Source: Quercus robur
Taxonomy: Eukaryota; Streptophyta; Magnoliopsida; Fagales; Fagaceae
Direction of reading: 5' to 3'
Assembly (NCBI RefSeq): GCF_932294415.1
Contig: NC_065535.1
Location: forward strand, 84,217,862-84,281,861
Length of the DNA: 64,000 nt
In this document: piece by piece, positions 10,001-22,477 of the stretch
Position numbering within the stretch: position 1 is the stretch's first letter
Layout: each line of letters begins with the position of its first letter
Notes under the pieces: generated by a model
Seen by the model: the letters and a program-made list of their open reading frames with translations, nothing else
The model's database searches: none
Told to the model about the DNA's origin: nothing
Program-made: the position numbers and the translations under genes

Positions 10001-13000
10001 TGGGTTCAAGTAAAGTGTTTATAACCAAGAATGCCTGCCAAATGAATGAATATGACTATAAACATTATAATATATTGAGAAAATGAAAGTAATTGGGCAA
10101 AGATATTGGTTGGCTACACAGCTGTTGGGTTTTGAATCCATGATCTCACTTTCCACCTTGCTCTTACAAGGGAATGAGCTATTGAGTAGGGACATGGAGG
10201 GAGAGGAGAGGGGAAGGTAACCATAATATACTAAAAGACCAAATATTCGTTTGAATAATGGGGCTTTTGAGTTAAACTGAATCGTTGGGTGTTCCCAAGT
10301 GATTTATCTTTCATATCATATTGAATTGTTGTTAAAATTTTGACTTTGGCTGATCTTCGGTCTGAGCTGTATGAATCAGAATCTCATCTTGGAGGCCAAA
10401 CCCCAGTTCAGTAGTTTTGGCTCTCCTCATGGTGAGTAATTAGTATTGATCGGTCTTGATCTTTATATTTGCATTAACCATATGTTGGACTTCTTAACTT
10501 GGTTGTGACACGATTTCCCAGAGGTGGATTTTGCACTGGATAAACATGTTGGAAGCTTCTGAACTTTTATTTAGTTGTAAATATCTTTTTACATTCCAAA
10601 ACAAACAAGATTTTATATGTTCTTGTTATTGATACTTCTAGGTTTGTTTCGGTAATGTTGTTAGGCACGTTTGAATTATTTTAGGTCTTGGAAAAAATGA
10701 AGTTGATTTTGTAAATCATGGAAAAAAGGGTATCATTTTCTATACAAGGTTACGAGTGATAACCAAATGACAAAATATATTATATATGTTAGAATTATCA
10801 TGCAATTCATGTTGGTTATACCTGTTTTAATTGAATAAATCCAAGAATTTCATCAGTGTGGGGATAATTTTACTTGGTGCCTTTGTTGCCGGAGCTCGGG
10901 ACTTGTCATTTGATGCCTATGCTTATGCTGTTGTTTTCATAGCAAACATCTGTACAGCAGTATATCTTGCTTCTATAGCTCATATTGGTAATATATTCAA
11001 ATCTTACGTCTTCTCATTGCTCATTTATGTTGTGGTTGGGCATTTCCTTTTATAATTCACTTTATCCTCAATCTTTCAGGTAAATCCAGTGGCCTGAATA
11101 CCTTTGGTCTTATGTGGTGTAATGGTATGATAAGGGGTTTAACACACTTGCATGACCTTTAGCTCCATTTGTTGTAAAAAATAAATTGAGCTTGTCAGAA
11201 CCCAGTATGAAAATTTAGTTGCTTGATTTCTGTAGGAATAATATGTGCACCAATCTTGCTGTTCTGGACATCAATCAGAGGGGACCTACAAGTGACACTG
11301 AACTTTCCTTATTTATTCTTCCCTGGTTTTCAGGTGCTTGTTGTTCACTTAAAGAGTTGTTATGCACTTATACTTAAAAGTTTCCTAGTGAATGCTTGAT
11401 GGCATTATTATGGTAAAATGCCATTACTTTGTTTGCTACTGGCTGGAGTTCCCTCCCTCACTTTCTTTGCTTGTTCTGTCGGTTGTTATGATTTTCCTAT
11501 CTTAATACTGTTGCTTTTCTTTACTTATGTCATTTGGCCAGCAACTGCTTCTTTTCTTAATTATTCTTACTCTCAAGTCTTCTGTCCTACCTATTTTGCT
11601 TCCTGAGATTTAGTTATTCAGCAACAAAAGTATTGTTATAACAACTGCTAACCTGAGTGTTAATTCTGCCAATTGGTTTTAGCAATGACAACAGTACTCC
11701 ATCTGTTTGTCTGTTACTAGCTTATCTACTATTAAAGTATAGTCTTGTAAATACCCCCTAGTGGCCTATGCAGGGGATTTTGTTATTATCTGTCTGTTTT
11801 GGATTTCTACTACCATTGATTAGCCTTCAACTTCCACCAAATCAATGCACTTGTCGTTACTTTTTAATTTCTCAGCAGTATTGTCAGAACAATCCCCAAG
11901 GGCATCTACACATATTTGCTTCTCTGTTTATGAATAGATCAATGTAGTGCAAAAATAGTCTATGTTTATTTTTCATTTGAAGCATGGCATTTGAATAATT
12001 TTGATATCCTCATCTTGAATAAATATTCTTAGTAGTCTATACATTAATTACTTAATCAAGATCTTGACTTTGATGAGGTCTAACTTTAAGTGCTGGTATG
12101 ATATCACCCCCATACTCTAGATTGACATTTCTCAGATGACACTGTTCTGATGTTAATTGCATCCCCTTGAACTCCTTTCTTGGAAAGAACACATCAATGT
12201 CTAGTCAGATAGCATTATGTAGTTCCTCTTAACCATCTAGACTATAACTTCAGTGCACAAAGTCATATTGGTTCCATGAAGACCTAATTTCTTATTTTTA
12301 TATATGCTCTATCTGCCTCTTTCACACTTTAGTCAGATACCAATGCAGACTTTATTAACCCCAGAGCACTATACGAGTGCCATAGCATCAATGAATGATT
12401 TTTGGTCTGATTTCAAAATTTCTGCATTGGAATTTTGCAGGTTGTGATTCTTCTTTCCTGTATTTTGGCTTTCTTGATAAACTATTGTGTATTTTTGAAT
12501 ACAACTCTCAATTCAGCTCTCACTCAGACAATTTGTGGTAATTTGAAGGTATGTAATGTCTGTTTCCAACTTCATGTTACCCTTCAAACAAGCAGACATG
12601 AGCTCTCTAAATCTTGATGTTATTATGTTAACATTACTGTTCTTTACTTGGAAATTGGTGCATTACTATTGATTTTTGACCAAGTCTTTGGCTTCCTTGT
12701 GATTGTTTCATTTTAAACATGAAGTCAACTGCTCAGATAATTATAACTGTTTGATCGACAAACCTCTTTGACATCTTTTTATTCTTAATCTAAATTTATT
12801 TAGCAAATTTTGAGTTGAAGTAAATAATTGTCTAGACTTAAATTAGTATCATGAATATCTAATTTATGTTTGCCAGCCATATGCTCTTGGTCAATAAAGT
12901 ACATGCCCTCATGGGTCCCAAATACCACAGACTAGATGAGCCTGACTCTGTCAGTTGGACCATCTGATACAACAAATTGCTTAGGGTGGCCCAACACATA

Positions 13001-13653
13001 TGGCACACATTAGATCAGATGTGTATTTTAGGCCCTATTTTGGTTTCCAGAACATTCAATAGCTTCATGGAAACAAATCACAAGCATTTTGGTTGATGTG
13101 CTCCAGTAGCTGTTGGTTCAATTTGTTGCTTTAGAACCCATAATGACTCAGTAATATTGATAGTATTATTAAGTTTTTGTTTTTTTTGTTTTTTTTTTAT
13201 TTTTTATTTTTTATAAATATAATAGCAAAATATTTCTGCAAACTAAATTTCTGGTTTTATGAATTACATTAATGGTTATAGCCTATAGGGTCATTATTGT
13301 CCTTGGTTTGCAAACCTCTGGGGCATATCCTAAATATTTGTCAATTTTTGTGCCCTTGCCACAGCTCTTCGTGATGCTTATTATGTTGACTCTGATTCTG
13401 CTGTTACCTGTTATAGGATCTTCTTACTATTGGGCTTGGCTGGGTACTGTTTGGTGGGCTTCCATTTGATTTTGTGAGCATAAACTTCCAACTATTTTTT
13501 TTTGGTCTCACAGTGCCCGTAACATATGCCATTCTCAATCTTATTTTCTCATGTTGAATTTCTCACTTTTGCTTCCAGTTGAATGTTCTTGGCCAGTCAC
13601 TTGGTTTTCTTGGATCCTGTTTATATGCGTATTATAAACTCCAAGGAAAATAA
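7014..13653 (+). CDS. UGNT1: nucleotide-sugar transporter, UDP-N-acetylglucosamine transporter UGNT1-like
   Basis: Ten exons: 7014-7221, 9047-9123, 9466-9627, 9724-9857, 10857-10987, 11080-11124, 11236-11333, 12441-12548, 13417-13473, 13579-13653. Every intron is GT-AG and the frame closes, giving 364 aa. After a soluble N-terminus of about 65 residues come hydrophobic segments typical of the drug/metabolite-TPT superfamily. Conserved stretches include FNKAALSSYNFPCVNVITLF, VPMYTTLRRTTVAFTMIVEY, GAFVAGARDLSFDAYAYAVV, NTTLNSALTQTICGNLKDLL and FGGLPFDF. These match plant Golgi antiporters that exchange cytosolic UDP-GlcNAc for UMP for N-glycan and sphingolipid glycosylation. It is of full family length with a short C-tail, YYKLQGK. 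Intron 1 (1.8 kb) contains a MULE-type MITE. Family is certain. The exact substrate is inferred from resemblance to Arabidopsis UGNT1. Confidence 0.9.
7765..8109. mobile_element. MITE, Mutator-like, in intron 1 of the UGNT1-like gene
   Basis: A 345-bp non-coding unit is flanked by an exact 9-bp duplication, GGTCTCACT (7756-7764 and 8110-8118). Its ends are imperfect inverted repeats: GAAGCATGGACTAGGACAC on the left against GAAGCACAGACACTTCA from the right end read in reverse. A 9-bp target duplication fits Mutator-like elements. Confidence 0.6.
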
Positions 13654-16600
13654 TTATATTAAGCTGCTGCATGAAAGTTTTCCTTTTTAATGGAGGTAAA
13701 TTGCTCAATGGCTCAGTGTTTCTGCTCAGCTGCAAATTTTGATATAATAATAAAAAGGTTCCTATAGAGCATGATGAAACATATTAAAATTTCATTTGCA
13801 TTAATGGGTTCCTGTTTGAATTTTCAAGAGAAACAACAGGGGCCTTTTTTTGGTGTTATCTCCTTACAGGGGATTGGTAGATTAAAATGGCATTTGAATT
13901 CATTTTCCATTTTCTGATTTGATTAATTGAGATTCAGAGAAAACTTTAAAAATATTGGAAGTGGCAAAGCTTTCAGGTTCTATTCATTTTAGAAATCAGT
14001 TCTAGATGGCAATTCTTGATCTTACTGAAATTTGAAATTCTATTTTCCATTCTGCAAACTTGATCTCATTTGTGATTAACCTGTTCAGCCCAACGTTTTG
14101 ATAGTTTTATTCTAGTACTGATTTAAACTTAAACCCCTGAGCCACCCCTCCTATTTAAAATTAAATGTACACTGCCTCCCATTCAAATATGCATGTGCAC
14201 TGCTATATTACAAATAATTTTGGTGAGTTTACTTTGACTCTTTGTGATTTTTGTTTGTAACTGACACTTGTTTCGAATTTCACATACTAGATTTCTCCCT
14301 CCCAATGAGAGTCAAATGAAGCAGCTATCTTATTTGACAAAATTATCAACTAGATTGGACTTGTTGGAAGATTTTGGAGTCGTATTTCAAGGCGCAGTCT
14401 ACATTTTAGATTAAAGAAAAGAGGGTAGGATTAGGTTGATATGAACAAAACTTCCCAACTTGTCTTTATTAGTGAAATGAAATTGAAAAATCCTGCTATT
14501 TCCTTTCTTCTTTTTAATTATTATTGTTGAAAATTATGGTCCTCCCTCTGTAATGTGTAGGAATTTTGTAAATATTTTACTCCAGGTATTGTGCCCTTTA
14601 CCCCCACATGGCTGGGAAAGTGTCGGCTGAAAATAAAATCTTAAGATTGTAGCACATAAATGATTTAGACAAGACGAGAACTTTGAAAGGGTGAGAATGT
14701 GATTATGGCAATGGTAATCATAATGTGTAATTATTTGGTGGGATAAAAAGATCTATGGGGGAAAAAAAGAAGGCGACACTGGCAGTATGATTGTGGACAT
14801 GCTTGTAATGGGTCGTGTGAAATGAATGAGATCTGAAATGCGCGATATGATATGAATGAATATGCATAATTAGGCTATTGTCTTGCATTACAGCTTTGAG
14901 CAAGAATTCACTCAGCTTTATTATAAGTCATTTTCCTTTACACCAAATGTCGGTAATGGGTGTTTTTGAAGCTGTTATTCCTCACCTATTTTTATGTGAT
15001 AAAATTTGTAGTACCATTAGCATATTTCTTTTACTTTATGGTTTGTTGTGGTATATTAGCACACGCTGCCTAAAGCTCCGGACATTATGATGTTATTCTA
15101 CAGGGAAATGTACTGGAATCTGATCTTTCAGTTAAGGTAGGTTCTGCCAAGTGACAGAGGACAGTTCAGGGGAAGTTTCTGTCCCCTTTACCCCATAAGG
15201 TTTTACGTGTGGTAATTGGTGAACCTATGTACCACTAACACTTATGGTCTGTGGCCTTGTGGATTTATTTTTTTGGTCTGGCATTATTGGTTCAACCTGT
15301 CAAAAAGTGAAAAGCATCTTCCATTTCACTCATTGCTGAGAAAATATATTGAGAGTTACTAGGAGGCAAGCCTACCTGCATGTGTGAGCAGAGAAGTCTC
15401 ACACGTACAAACACAGGGCATGATAGTAATGACAGAGAAAGAAAGAGAGAGAGAAACTGGAGTTTGTGAAGAGTGTCTTTCTTGTCTCCACAAGCGGACA
15501 AGTGAGTTTGGCCTAAATGCTATGCATGGTTGAAAAACTTGAAACATACCTTCACCCCTAAAAAAAAAGTTTCAAATATCTTACATTTTCTTCACCCTCA
15601 TTTCATGCCAAAATGTGTGTGAGAAAAGAGAGATTGCAACCCCACCAACCCAAATTTCCAAGATGGTGTCTATTATTTGTCGAACAATGAGGGGAAAAAA
15701 AAAGTTAACAACAAAAGTAAAATTTCAAGTTCCGGACAGCAATAACAACATTCAATCTAATTAAACAAAGGAGGAGCATAAGGGCCAAAGAAGAAAAAAA
15801 TAAAAATAAAGGAAGAAGTCAATTAATAAAGTGATTCAAATATTCCCTTGAATTAGAGTAACACTTAAGAAAGTGTGTTCACTTTTTTTTTTAAATTAAA
15901 GAAAAGGCCAATATGGCCCGCAAAAGTTTTCTTAAGATCTCAGTTATGAGTAGAAACGTGGGTGTCTTTTTGTCCACCTCTTTAATCAAGTCTCTCAAAG
16001 ACCAAGCCAGCAGCAACCGGGCCTTGGAACTCATATATTTACACACTGCAAATTTCTACTGCAACAACACACATGGGATGGAGGGACAATGTTATAATTA
16101 GAGGTAAAGCAAGCAAAACAGGCACCAACACAGAAAGCCAAAGAAGTATAGTATAGAGCTAGCTAGCTTTAGCTTTAGCTTAGCTTTTGACCTCCTCTCA
16201 GTCTATTAGGCTAAATTGGGAGAGAAAAAGTCCTAGGATCTGGTGTGTAAAGAAGAATAAGAAGTGCAATGGTTTAAGGCGTGAAGGAATCTGTTTATTT
16301 AGGTAGTGGCACGCGAACTTATCGCCTCAAATCATGAGTGAGAGAGAGAAAGAAATAGACTCAGCAGATTAATTTTTTTAAGCCCTTTTATTAAAAGGTT
16401 CTTTGGCACTTCCCAAAATCTCCAAAGAGAATAATAAGTGGGTGGCTTTTTTTAATTTAATTTTATATAAAAATAAATAAAGAAATGAAAGAAAGAATAG
16501 AGAGTGAAGGGAAAAGGGTAAGCAAAACCCAAGGAAAGTGTCTCCTAATGCAGGCCCAAGGCAGAACTCCTTTAGCGCCGGTGTCCCCGCTTTGGGTTGT

Positions 16601-16758
16601 TGGCTATTTTGCCTATTTGCTTAGTGCTAAAATGCGTGTGTGTGTCTTAAAGCTATCAACTTTGTACGTACCCTTCTTCCATTCCCAAACTTCTTTCTAG
16701 ACAAAATCCCCTTCGCTGACATTCTGCACTCATGTTCCCAAGATTCTTTTCTCTCTCC

Positions 16759-16810
<52 letters not shown>

Positions 16811-18530
16811 AACACATACTATTTGACCATCTTTTATTTGCTTCTAGACTTTTAGTCTTCTAGTACTATACGTATTGATCGTTAAATGTTACTAATATCT
16901 ACAACTTGTTTGGGCAGCATGGAAAAATAAGAACAAATTTAGGTTAACAACATATACACGGCGTGGAGGGTGTATTACGCTCTCAAAAACCTACTATTTT
17001 GTCCTACACTAGAAGGCATATTCTTGTTGCTTTAGATTAGACAAGGATAATTCTTTTGTGTACCATGCAAGCAAAGATTGAAAATCAACGACTTTGTTTA
17101 CCTAAATAGCATGCTTTCAAGTGTTAGATAAATTATGGAATTTCATTTTAGATACGATATTAAAAGCGTGGATGGCAATTTGTTTGACAAGTGTGTTGAT
17201 ACAAGGCACACATATAAGCCAACTATGTTATTCTCTGTAGCATAGATTTAATGAGATGCAAGGCATGATATAATTAAAAAGGTTAGAGGATGGGTTAAAA
17301 TAACAATAGAAAAAGGTTAGAGGTACAATCAAAAGGAGTTGTTTGGGGTTTTTTTGGTGGAGAATATTTCAGGTGCATGCGCAAGAAGGTGGAGTTTGAT
17401 TTTATTGAGTACAAACTAAGCATGACAAACCCTAAAGTAAGTGATGCTCCCTCTTGACATCATTCCACTCACCACCTTCACCTTCCCATCCCGAGGCACA
17501 ACCTAGCTCACCAGTATACATTCTCTGCCTCTCCACCCCTTCCTCTCCACACTCCACTCTTACCTTTCCTCTCTCTCTCTCTCTCTCTCTCAATGTATTT
17601 CTTCATAACCATGACTCCATGATCACTCTTAGCTACACTTTTTCTATCAAAATATAGTTGTTTGTTTAGTTTAACATGCATGTATTGATCATGGTCATTC
17701 TATCTTTGCTTATATATCATACATTTAAGCTCTTTTTTTTTTTTTTTTTTAAGCCCTAACTTCTAGGTTCCTAGTTGAAACACTTCATTTCAATCAATAT
17801 CATTAGTACTGTTGTAGAAACATTCAGTGATTCATGACTAGTATTACAACTATTCTTTAAATAGTTCACCATGGATTTAGATAAAAAAATAAATATAACA
17901 ATCTAAGTCTTCAACCTACATGTAACGCATATGTGCGTCAAATCATCCCTTCCTTACGCGCTTTTTATCTTCCTATCCGGATCCCTCGCTTGATTTATGG
18001 AAATACAAATACGATTGTAAGACCCCACTTGGGATATAGTATTATATTATAGAACTATAAAACTTTATCTGTTAAATTTTCCTCTAATTTTCTATTTTTA
18101 GCATATATGATAATTATAGCTAAAAAAATTTACAAATGCAATAAAAATGCATTGATAATGACTGGATTCGCAAAATATAGATCATGATTTGCATATCCCA
18201 CTTCACCAATAATTACATATACCATCTACAACCACTATCTCCACCTGTTCCACCAGGTAGCCTCTTTTCCCCTACAATGGGTACCCAATATTATCATATT
18301 ATTGCCTTTGGTGGAAAATGGGACCATAACTGTTATTATTTAGTCAAGTACCTTTTTTCCTTTCTGGTTGGTAATCGGTACCAGGCCCTGCAAGATATTG
18401 AAAGACAAAAAGATCACTGTACACTCTTCAGTCCTCCACATGTGCAGGCTTGAGTTTCGTCATCTGTTTCCTGTAGCATTCATTTACGGTGGAGGAACTT
18501 TTGCTTTTTTATATATGCTTTTCTTTATAG
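13654..18530. other. 3' UTR and intergenic region
   Basis: The first few hundred bases are the 3' UTR of the UGNT1-like gene, with an AATAAA at about 13749. The rest contains CT/CA and CT microsatellites (16749-16811 and about 17570-17591), a GCTTTAGCTTTAGCTTAGC-type repeat near 16160 and A/T runs. I see no convincing gene. Short open frames here lack splice context and family resemblance. Confidence 0.6.
16749..16811. repeat. (CT)n(CA)n microsatellite
   Basis: A compound dinucleotide repeat: a CT tract of about 45 bases followed directly by about eight CA units. Confidence 0.9.
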
Positions 18531-18538
18531 TATATAAG
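18531..18538 (+). promoter_or_regulatory. TATA box of the MIR171 gene
   Basis: TAGTATATAAGAGGGG lies about 30 bp before the base of the miR171 hairpin, so the hairpin would start near the 5' end of the primary transcript. It is assigned by motif and spacing. A start further upstream is possible. Confidence 0.45.
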
Positions 18539-18559
18539 AGGGGAAGTTGATGGTTGATT

Positions 18560-18693
18560 GGGAAGCAAGGAAAGCGATGTTGGTGAGGTTCAATCCGATG
18601 ACGGATTTACGTGTGGAAGTGTCGTAAAAGACGATCTCAGATTGAGCCGCGCCAATATCACTTTCTGTATGAGTTTTTTTCATTTGCTTTCCC
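18560..18693 (+). ncRNA. MIR171: MIR171 precursor (miR171)
   Basis: The 21-nt mature sequence is at 18639-18659 (contains GAGCCGCGCCAATATC) and matches the conserved plant miR171 AGAUUG... variant. The star arm is at 18578-18598 (contains GTTGGTGAGGTTCAATCC). It pairs along the whole duplex with a few G:U wobbles and mismatches and gives 2-nt 3' overhangs. The loop is about 40 nt. Pairing extends outward: GGGAAGCA (18560) pairs with TGCTTTCCC (to 18693), and GAAAG pairs with CTTTC. miR171 directs cleavage of mRNAs for HAM/SCL6-type GRAS transcription factors and so affects meristem and shoot development. Expression cannot be seen from sequence, but arm conservation is strong. Confidence 0.93.
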
Positions 18694-18699
18694 ACTCAA

Positions 18700-19581
18700 A
18701 AACTCAGTTTCTCTTGAACACATGTTTTAACTGATATCCAGTTTTTTACTTTTTTTGCATGATGTTGCATGTTTTGTCTTTATAATTAGACCAAAATATT
18801 TATGCTTCTATTTTTATCCCTTATATATATATATGCCACAATTTTATGTATGTCAATTGCATTAATATATGTAATATCTCTCTTCTTAAAGTATTTGTTT
18901 TTGTCTAGAGTATTCAGGTTTGAGGGTATCCCACAATATAGTGAACGTGGTTGATATAACATTGAGTTGAACTCTTCTTCTTCTTCTTTTATTTTATTTT
19001 TTTAAAATTTTGCAAGGTAAATAGGGGGAGGGTGCTGAACGCTGATGATGAGGTTCGAAACCTAGTGCCCAAATTAACATCACTAAAGGTACTGGAATCA
19101 GTGGTGTATTCTTGAACTCTAACTTACATATATATTGGTTTAAGATTTTTAAATAAGGTGGGATCCTACTATGTGTATCTAGTTCTTTAGCAAAAAAGTT
19201 CTTACCTAAAGAACTTTCTAAACTTTTTCACTCCCTAACTTCCTTTTCCCATTTATCCCTACAGCATATATTGCCTTTTCTACTTTAGAGACACATGTAT
19301 GGGACACACTCCGAATAAGTTTCTAAAAGTAGAAAATCTCATCTCTCTCACTCTCTCTAAAGCATGGCTTTAAAATTCTAAAATGTGATTGGAATTTTTT
19401 TAGTATGCATGAGTCTTAAACTAATTAAACTCTTATTCTTTTGAGTGAATGTACTTTTTGTACAATATCAATCCAATAAGAGACTATTTAAATTATATAT
19501 CTACATAAGTAAAATCACTCCATTGTTCAACATAACATTTGAAGGTGTGGAATAAGGTCATCATATATAAGCCAGCCCCAC

Positions 19582-19612
<31 letters not shown>

Positions 19613-19886
19613 AAAAGAAGAAGTAGGATTGTCATTTGGATGTTTTTAATCTTTTACAATAATTCGTAGTAGTTCCATTCCTCACCAGGACTTGTACTAA
19701 GACATCCAGCAATCCACTAAGCAGTACGCGGTTATGCTGACCAAAAGGATTTGTGTGGGAATGAGTAGGGATTGTATTGTAGCTGTTGTATAGGGAAAAT
19801 ATGAACATTAATTCTACGTGGAAACGAAATCTCCCTTCTTCAGTCCTAGTTACATATATTCCTACTTATAATGATAATTTTCTTAC
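18700..19886. other. intergenic region with poly(C)-poly(A) tract
   Basis: No gene recognised. It contains a 20-C run followed by 14 A at 19583-19616 and a short SINE-like stretch (GAGGTTCGAAACC near 19052) without clear ends. Confidence 0.5.
19583..19616 (+). repeat. poly(C)20-poly(A)14 tract
   Basis: An uninterrupted run of about 20 C is followed by about 14 A. A similar C-then-A tract is at 47982-48008. Confidence 0.9.
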
Positions 19887-20626
19887 TGTTGGGTATTTTA
19901 GTGTTGACTAATTCTATGATAAGGTTTGAATGTAATTGTTGAACCATTTTGAATTGTATTTGTTAGGTGTCCTTGAGGTTAAAGATAGAAGTTTGTTGCT
20001 CATTGGGTAAGTTTTCAGAATTTGGTCAAGCGAAATTTATGATTAGTCAAGTAAAAATAATAATTTTGGATAGAAACTTTCGCTTGAGTGAATCCTTTAA
20101 GGAAAGCACTAACTGGGTTTTCACTACTGTTTTTGTGGCCAATCATATATACTTCATAACCCTCACCTATAAGCATGGAAATTTAACCCTAATATTCAAA
20201 GAAGGATGACATCTGCACAAAACCTAAAAAACACAATTTGAAGCCTTCTAGTTATTCCTGCCTTTTATATTGCCTATGCTTGAGAGGTTTTACACTACCA
20301 AAAGATCACCTACTATGTTGTTGGAATGCTATTTGAAACCACAAAGACTATACACATCTTAAAGAAGTCTTGAAGTAATAAACAAATTGGCTTGGCAGTC
20401 GGCGAATTGATTCTCAGCATCAGGTGATTGTAAAGGATCAAAGCAAGAGTTTATAGTTGCTAGTAGAAGTGGGGAGCTGGGGTACGCTGTCTATCTACTT
20501 GTTCGAAAAGTCTAGTGAGTATCTGTACCCACAACAACCTTCATAGTGGATTTGATGAGCTAGGTTTTGCCCTGAAGTATTTTTACCTATTCGGTTTTTT
20601 CTCTGTGAACAAATCTTATCTCTATA
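19887..20626 (+). mobile_element. candidate Ty1/copia solo LTR, degraded
   Basis: The stretch begins TGTTGGGTATTTTAG. Its right part resembles copia LTR ends: TTTTACCTATTCGGTTTTTT followed by GTGAACAAATC. No partner LTR, primer site or clean target duplication is visible, so the right limit is approximate. It is an old, broken fossil if the call is right. Resemblance is from memory of copia LTRs. Confidence 0.35.
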
Positions 20627-20686
20627 TGTATGAGTTGTTCATGTTTTTTTTTTTTTTTTTTGATAAACTGTATGAGTTGTTCATGT
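20627..20686 (-). repeat. tail-only retroposon insert with 18-bp target duplication
   Basis: TGTATGAGTTGTTCATGT is present at 20627-20644 and 20669-20686. It encloses only poly(T) plus GATAAAC, that is, GTTTATC-A(n) on the minus strand. Confidence 0.7.
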
Positions 20687-20768
20687 GATGTTATTATAAG
20701 CTTGACTATTCATGATACATTGCATATATGGACTTAATAACTGAACAAATAATTAATGAGAATTGATA

Positions 20769-21127
20769 CTCTCTCTATCCCAAATTGTTTGGCTAGTATT
20801 CTATTTTGGAATGTCTCAAAATTATGTCCTATTTAAAAGTCAAACACTATTAATTTACTAACATATCTTTTATGTCCTTAATTTATTTGTGAGAATAGTT
20901 TTTTTTTTTTTAAATTAAAAACCTAAATTCTGAAATCCACTATACATGCTATCCTTATTCAAATTTAAAAATTAAAAAAAAAAAAAAACCTTCAACAAAA
21001 AAAACAAATTTGTTTGAGGTTAATTTAGGAAATTTCTAACTTTTTTCAAAAAGATAAGGTAGTTAATAATGTTTTCCTAAATAATTGAGTTTTTCTAACT
21101 AGATCAAACAATTTGGGACGAAAAGAG
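20769..21127. mobile_element. Stowaway-type MITE (Tc1/mariner)
   Basis: A 359-bp unit with TA on both sides (20767-20768 and 21128-21129). The inverted ends are CTCTCTCTATCCCAAATTGT on the left and CTCTTTTCGTCCCAAATTGT from the right end read in reverse. This is the classic Stowaway CTCCCTCCGTCCCAAA terminus. No transposase is encoded. Confidence 0.85.
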
Positions 21128-21129
21128 TA

Positions 21130-22380
21130 TATAGTGAGCCGTATTATAGGATAGGAATGTGAACACATTTTTCAATAACTATAAAAAATACAACCAAGAA
21201 GGACTATTCCATCTAATTCCATTTCTAGGTGTTGATTTTTATAGAGAAAATGTTTGGCACTAAACATGTTTGAAGCCTTAGACTTCAACCCTTAATAAGA
21301 AGATGACATACGTTCTTGTCATGTGAAAAATACATAACTCACTTGGTTAGTTTGGTTAGGTATAATTAAGTGAATCATATATATTGCACATGAAAAAAAC
21401 ACTTATAATCTTTCTATATTGTAAGTTGAAACTTAAGACTTCAAACAAGTTTAGAGCCAAACTAATTTATCTTTCTTATAGACACCTTAGGTGATCATGT
21501 GTGTGGATCTTACAACTACCTACAAATTGAAAAGACAAAATTTCATGGATATGGGCCTGAGATTTCACCCTGGACTATGGAGTCTTTTTTTTTTCCCCCT
21601 TATCTTCTTTCTTTCTTCCACTTAACAAAAGCCTTAACCCAATAGAAGAGGACTAGGTGAGGAGTGCTAAGTTCCCATCTAACCGATCTCTAACTACACA
21701 TATTTGTTCTTTTTCTCTCTTAAAAAAAAACTTTTTGTCTTTTCTCCTTTTTTTTTTTTTTTTTTTTTAAGGCAATGATACCTGGCATTGGCATGTAGCT
21801 AGCTCGCGTCAAAATAACCAACTTGTTATTTTTGATGAATTCTTATCTTGTCCTGTTAAGATAAAGGTCAGAGAATATGTACACATGACGTCAAAAAAAA
21901 AAAAAGGTCAGAGAATATGTACACATCAAAGGTACAGAAATCGTGTGTATATATATTAACTTTTTTCTTTCCCTTTTTTTAAGGCAGTCTGGCCTGGCAT
22001 GTATTTTTTTAGTGTAGCCATACGTATTGTTATTTTGATGAATTCTTATCTTGTCCCATTAATTAAAGGAAAAAAAGTGGGTCCAGGACTCTAGGGATTA
22101 TATATTGTGCACATCAAAAGTATATGAATAGTACATATATATAATAACAATAATAATTTCACTAACTAAAAAATATTCTGTCCGTCATATGATAGCTATA
22201 TATATATAATCATTTGTGTTTAAGAAATTAAATAAAGAAGATATATCTAAACTACGTCGTTAATTTAGTCCTTTGTTGAACATAATTAAATAACTGTCTC
22301 CGTCTTCAAAGCCTAACCGACCAACTAAGAAAGAATGTATCTCTAACACTTTGACCTCTTCTGGGTTTTACTTTAACCCC
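21130..22380. other. intergenic region, promoter-proximal part of the 25K-like gene
   Basis: No gene seen. Besides the insert at 21863-21926 there are poly(T) runs near 21590 and 21750. A stretch GATGAATTCTTATCTTGTCC is repeated at about 21834 and 22038, suggesting a local imperfect duplication of about 200 bp. Confidence 0.5.
21863..21926 (+). repeat. tail-only retroposon insert with 24-bp target duplication
   Basis: A 24-bp word (contains GGTCAGAGAATATGTACACA) is present exactly at 21863-21886 and 21903-21926. Between them is only GACGTC plus poly(A). It lies on the + strand, unlike most of the others. Confidence 0.7.
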
Positions 22381-22389
22381 CATATATAG
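22381..22389 (+). promoter_or_regulatory. TATA box of the U11/U12-25K-like gene
   Basis: CCCCATATATAGAACC lies about 95 bp before the chosen ATG at 22478, giving a leader of about 65 nt. Assigned by motif and spacing. Confidence 0.5.
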
Positions 22390-22477
22390 AACCTGCATGT
22401 GCAGAATATACATAATTATCAAAAGGCCCTAACCTTAAACCCATTTAGGGTAGGGGTTAGAGGCTTATTAATTGGCA

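Noticed and set aside
15097-15136. Possible extra exon, GGAAATGTACTGGAATCTG, flanked by CAG and GTAGG
   Set aside because: It lies 1.4 kb after a proper stop codon of the UGNT1-like gene and extends no reading frame. At most a non-coding 3' exon.
18184-18453. Open frame of 89 codons before MIR171
   Set aside because: No family resemblance. It overlaps the likely miRNA promoter.
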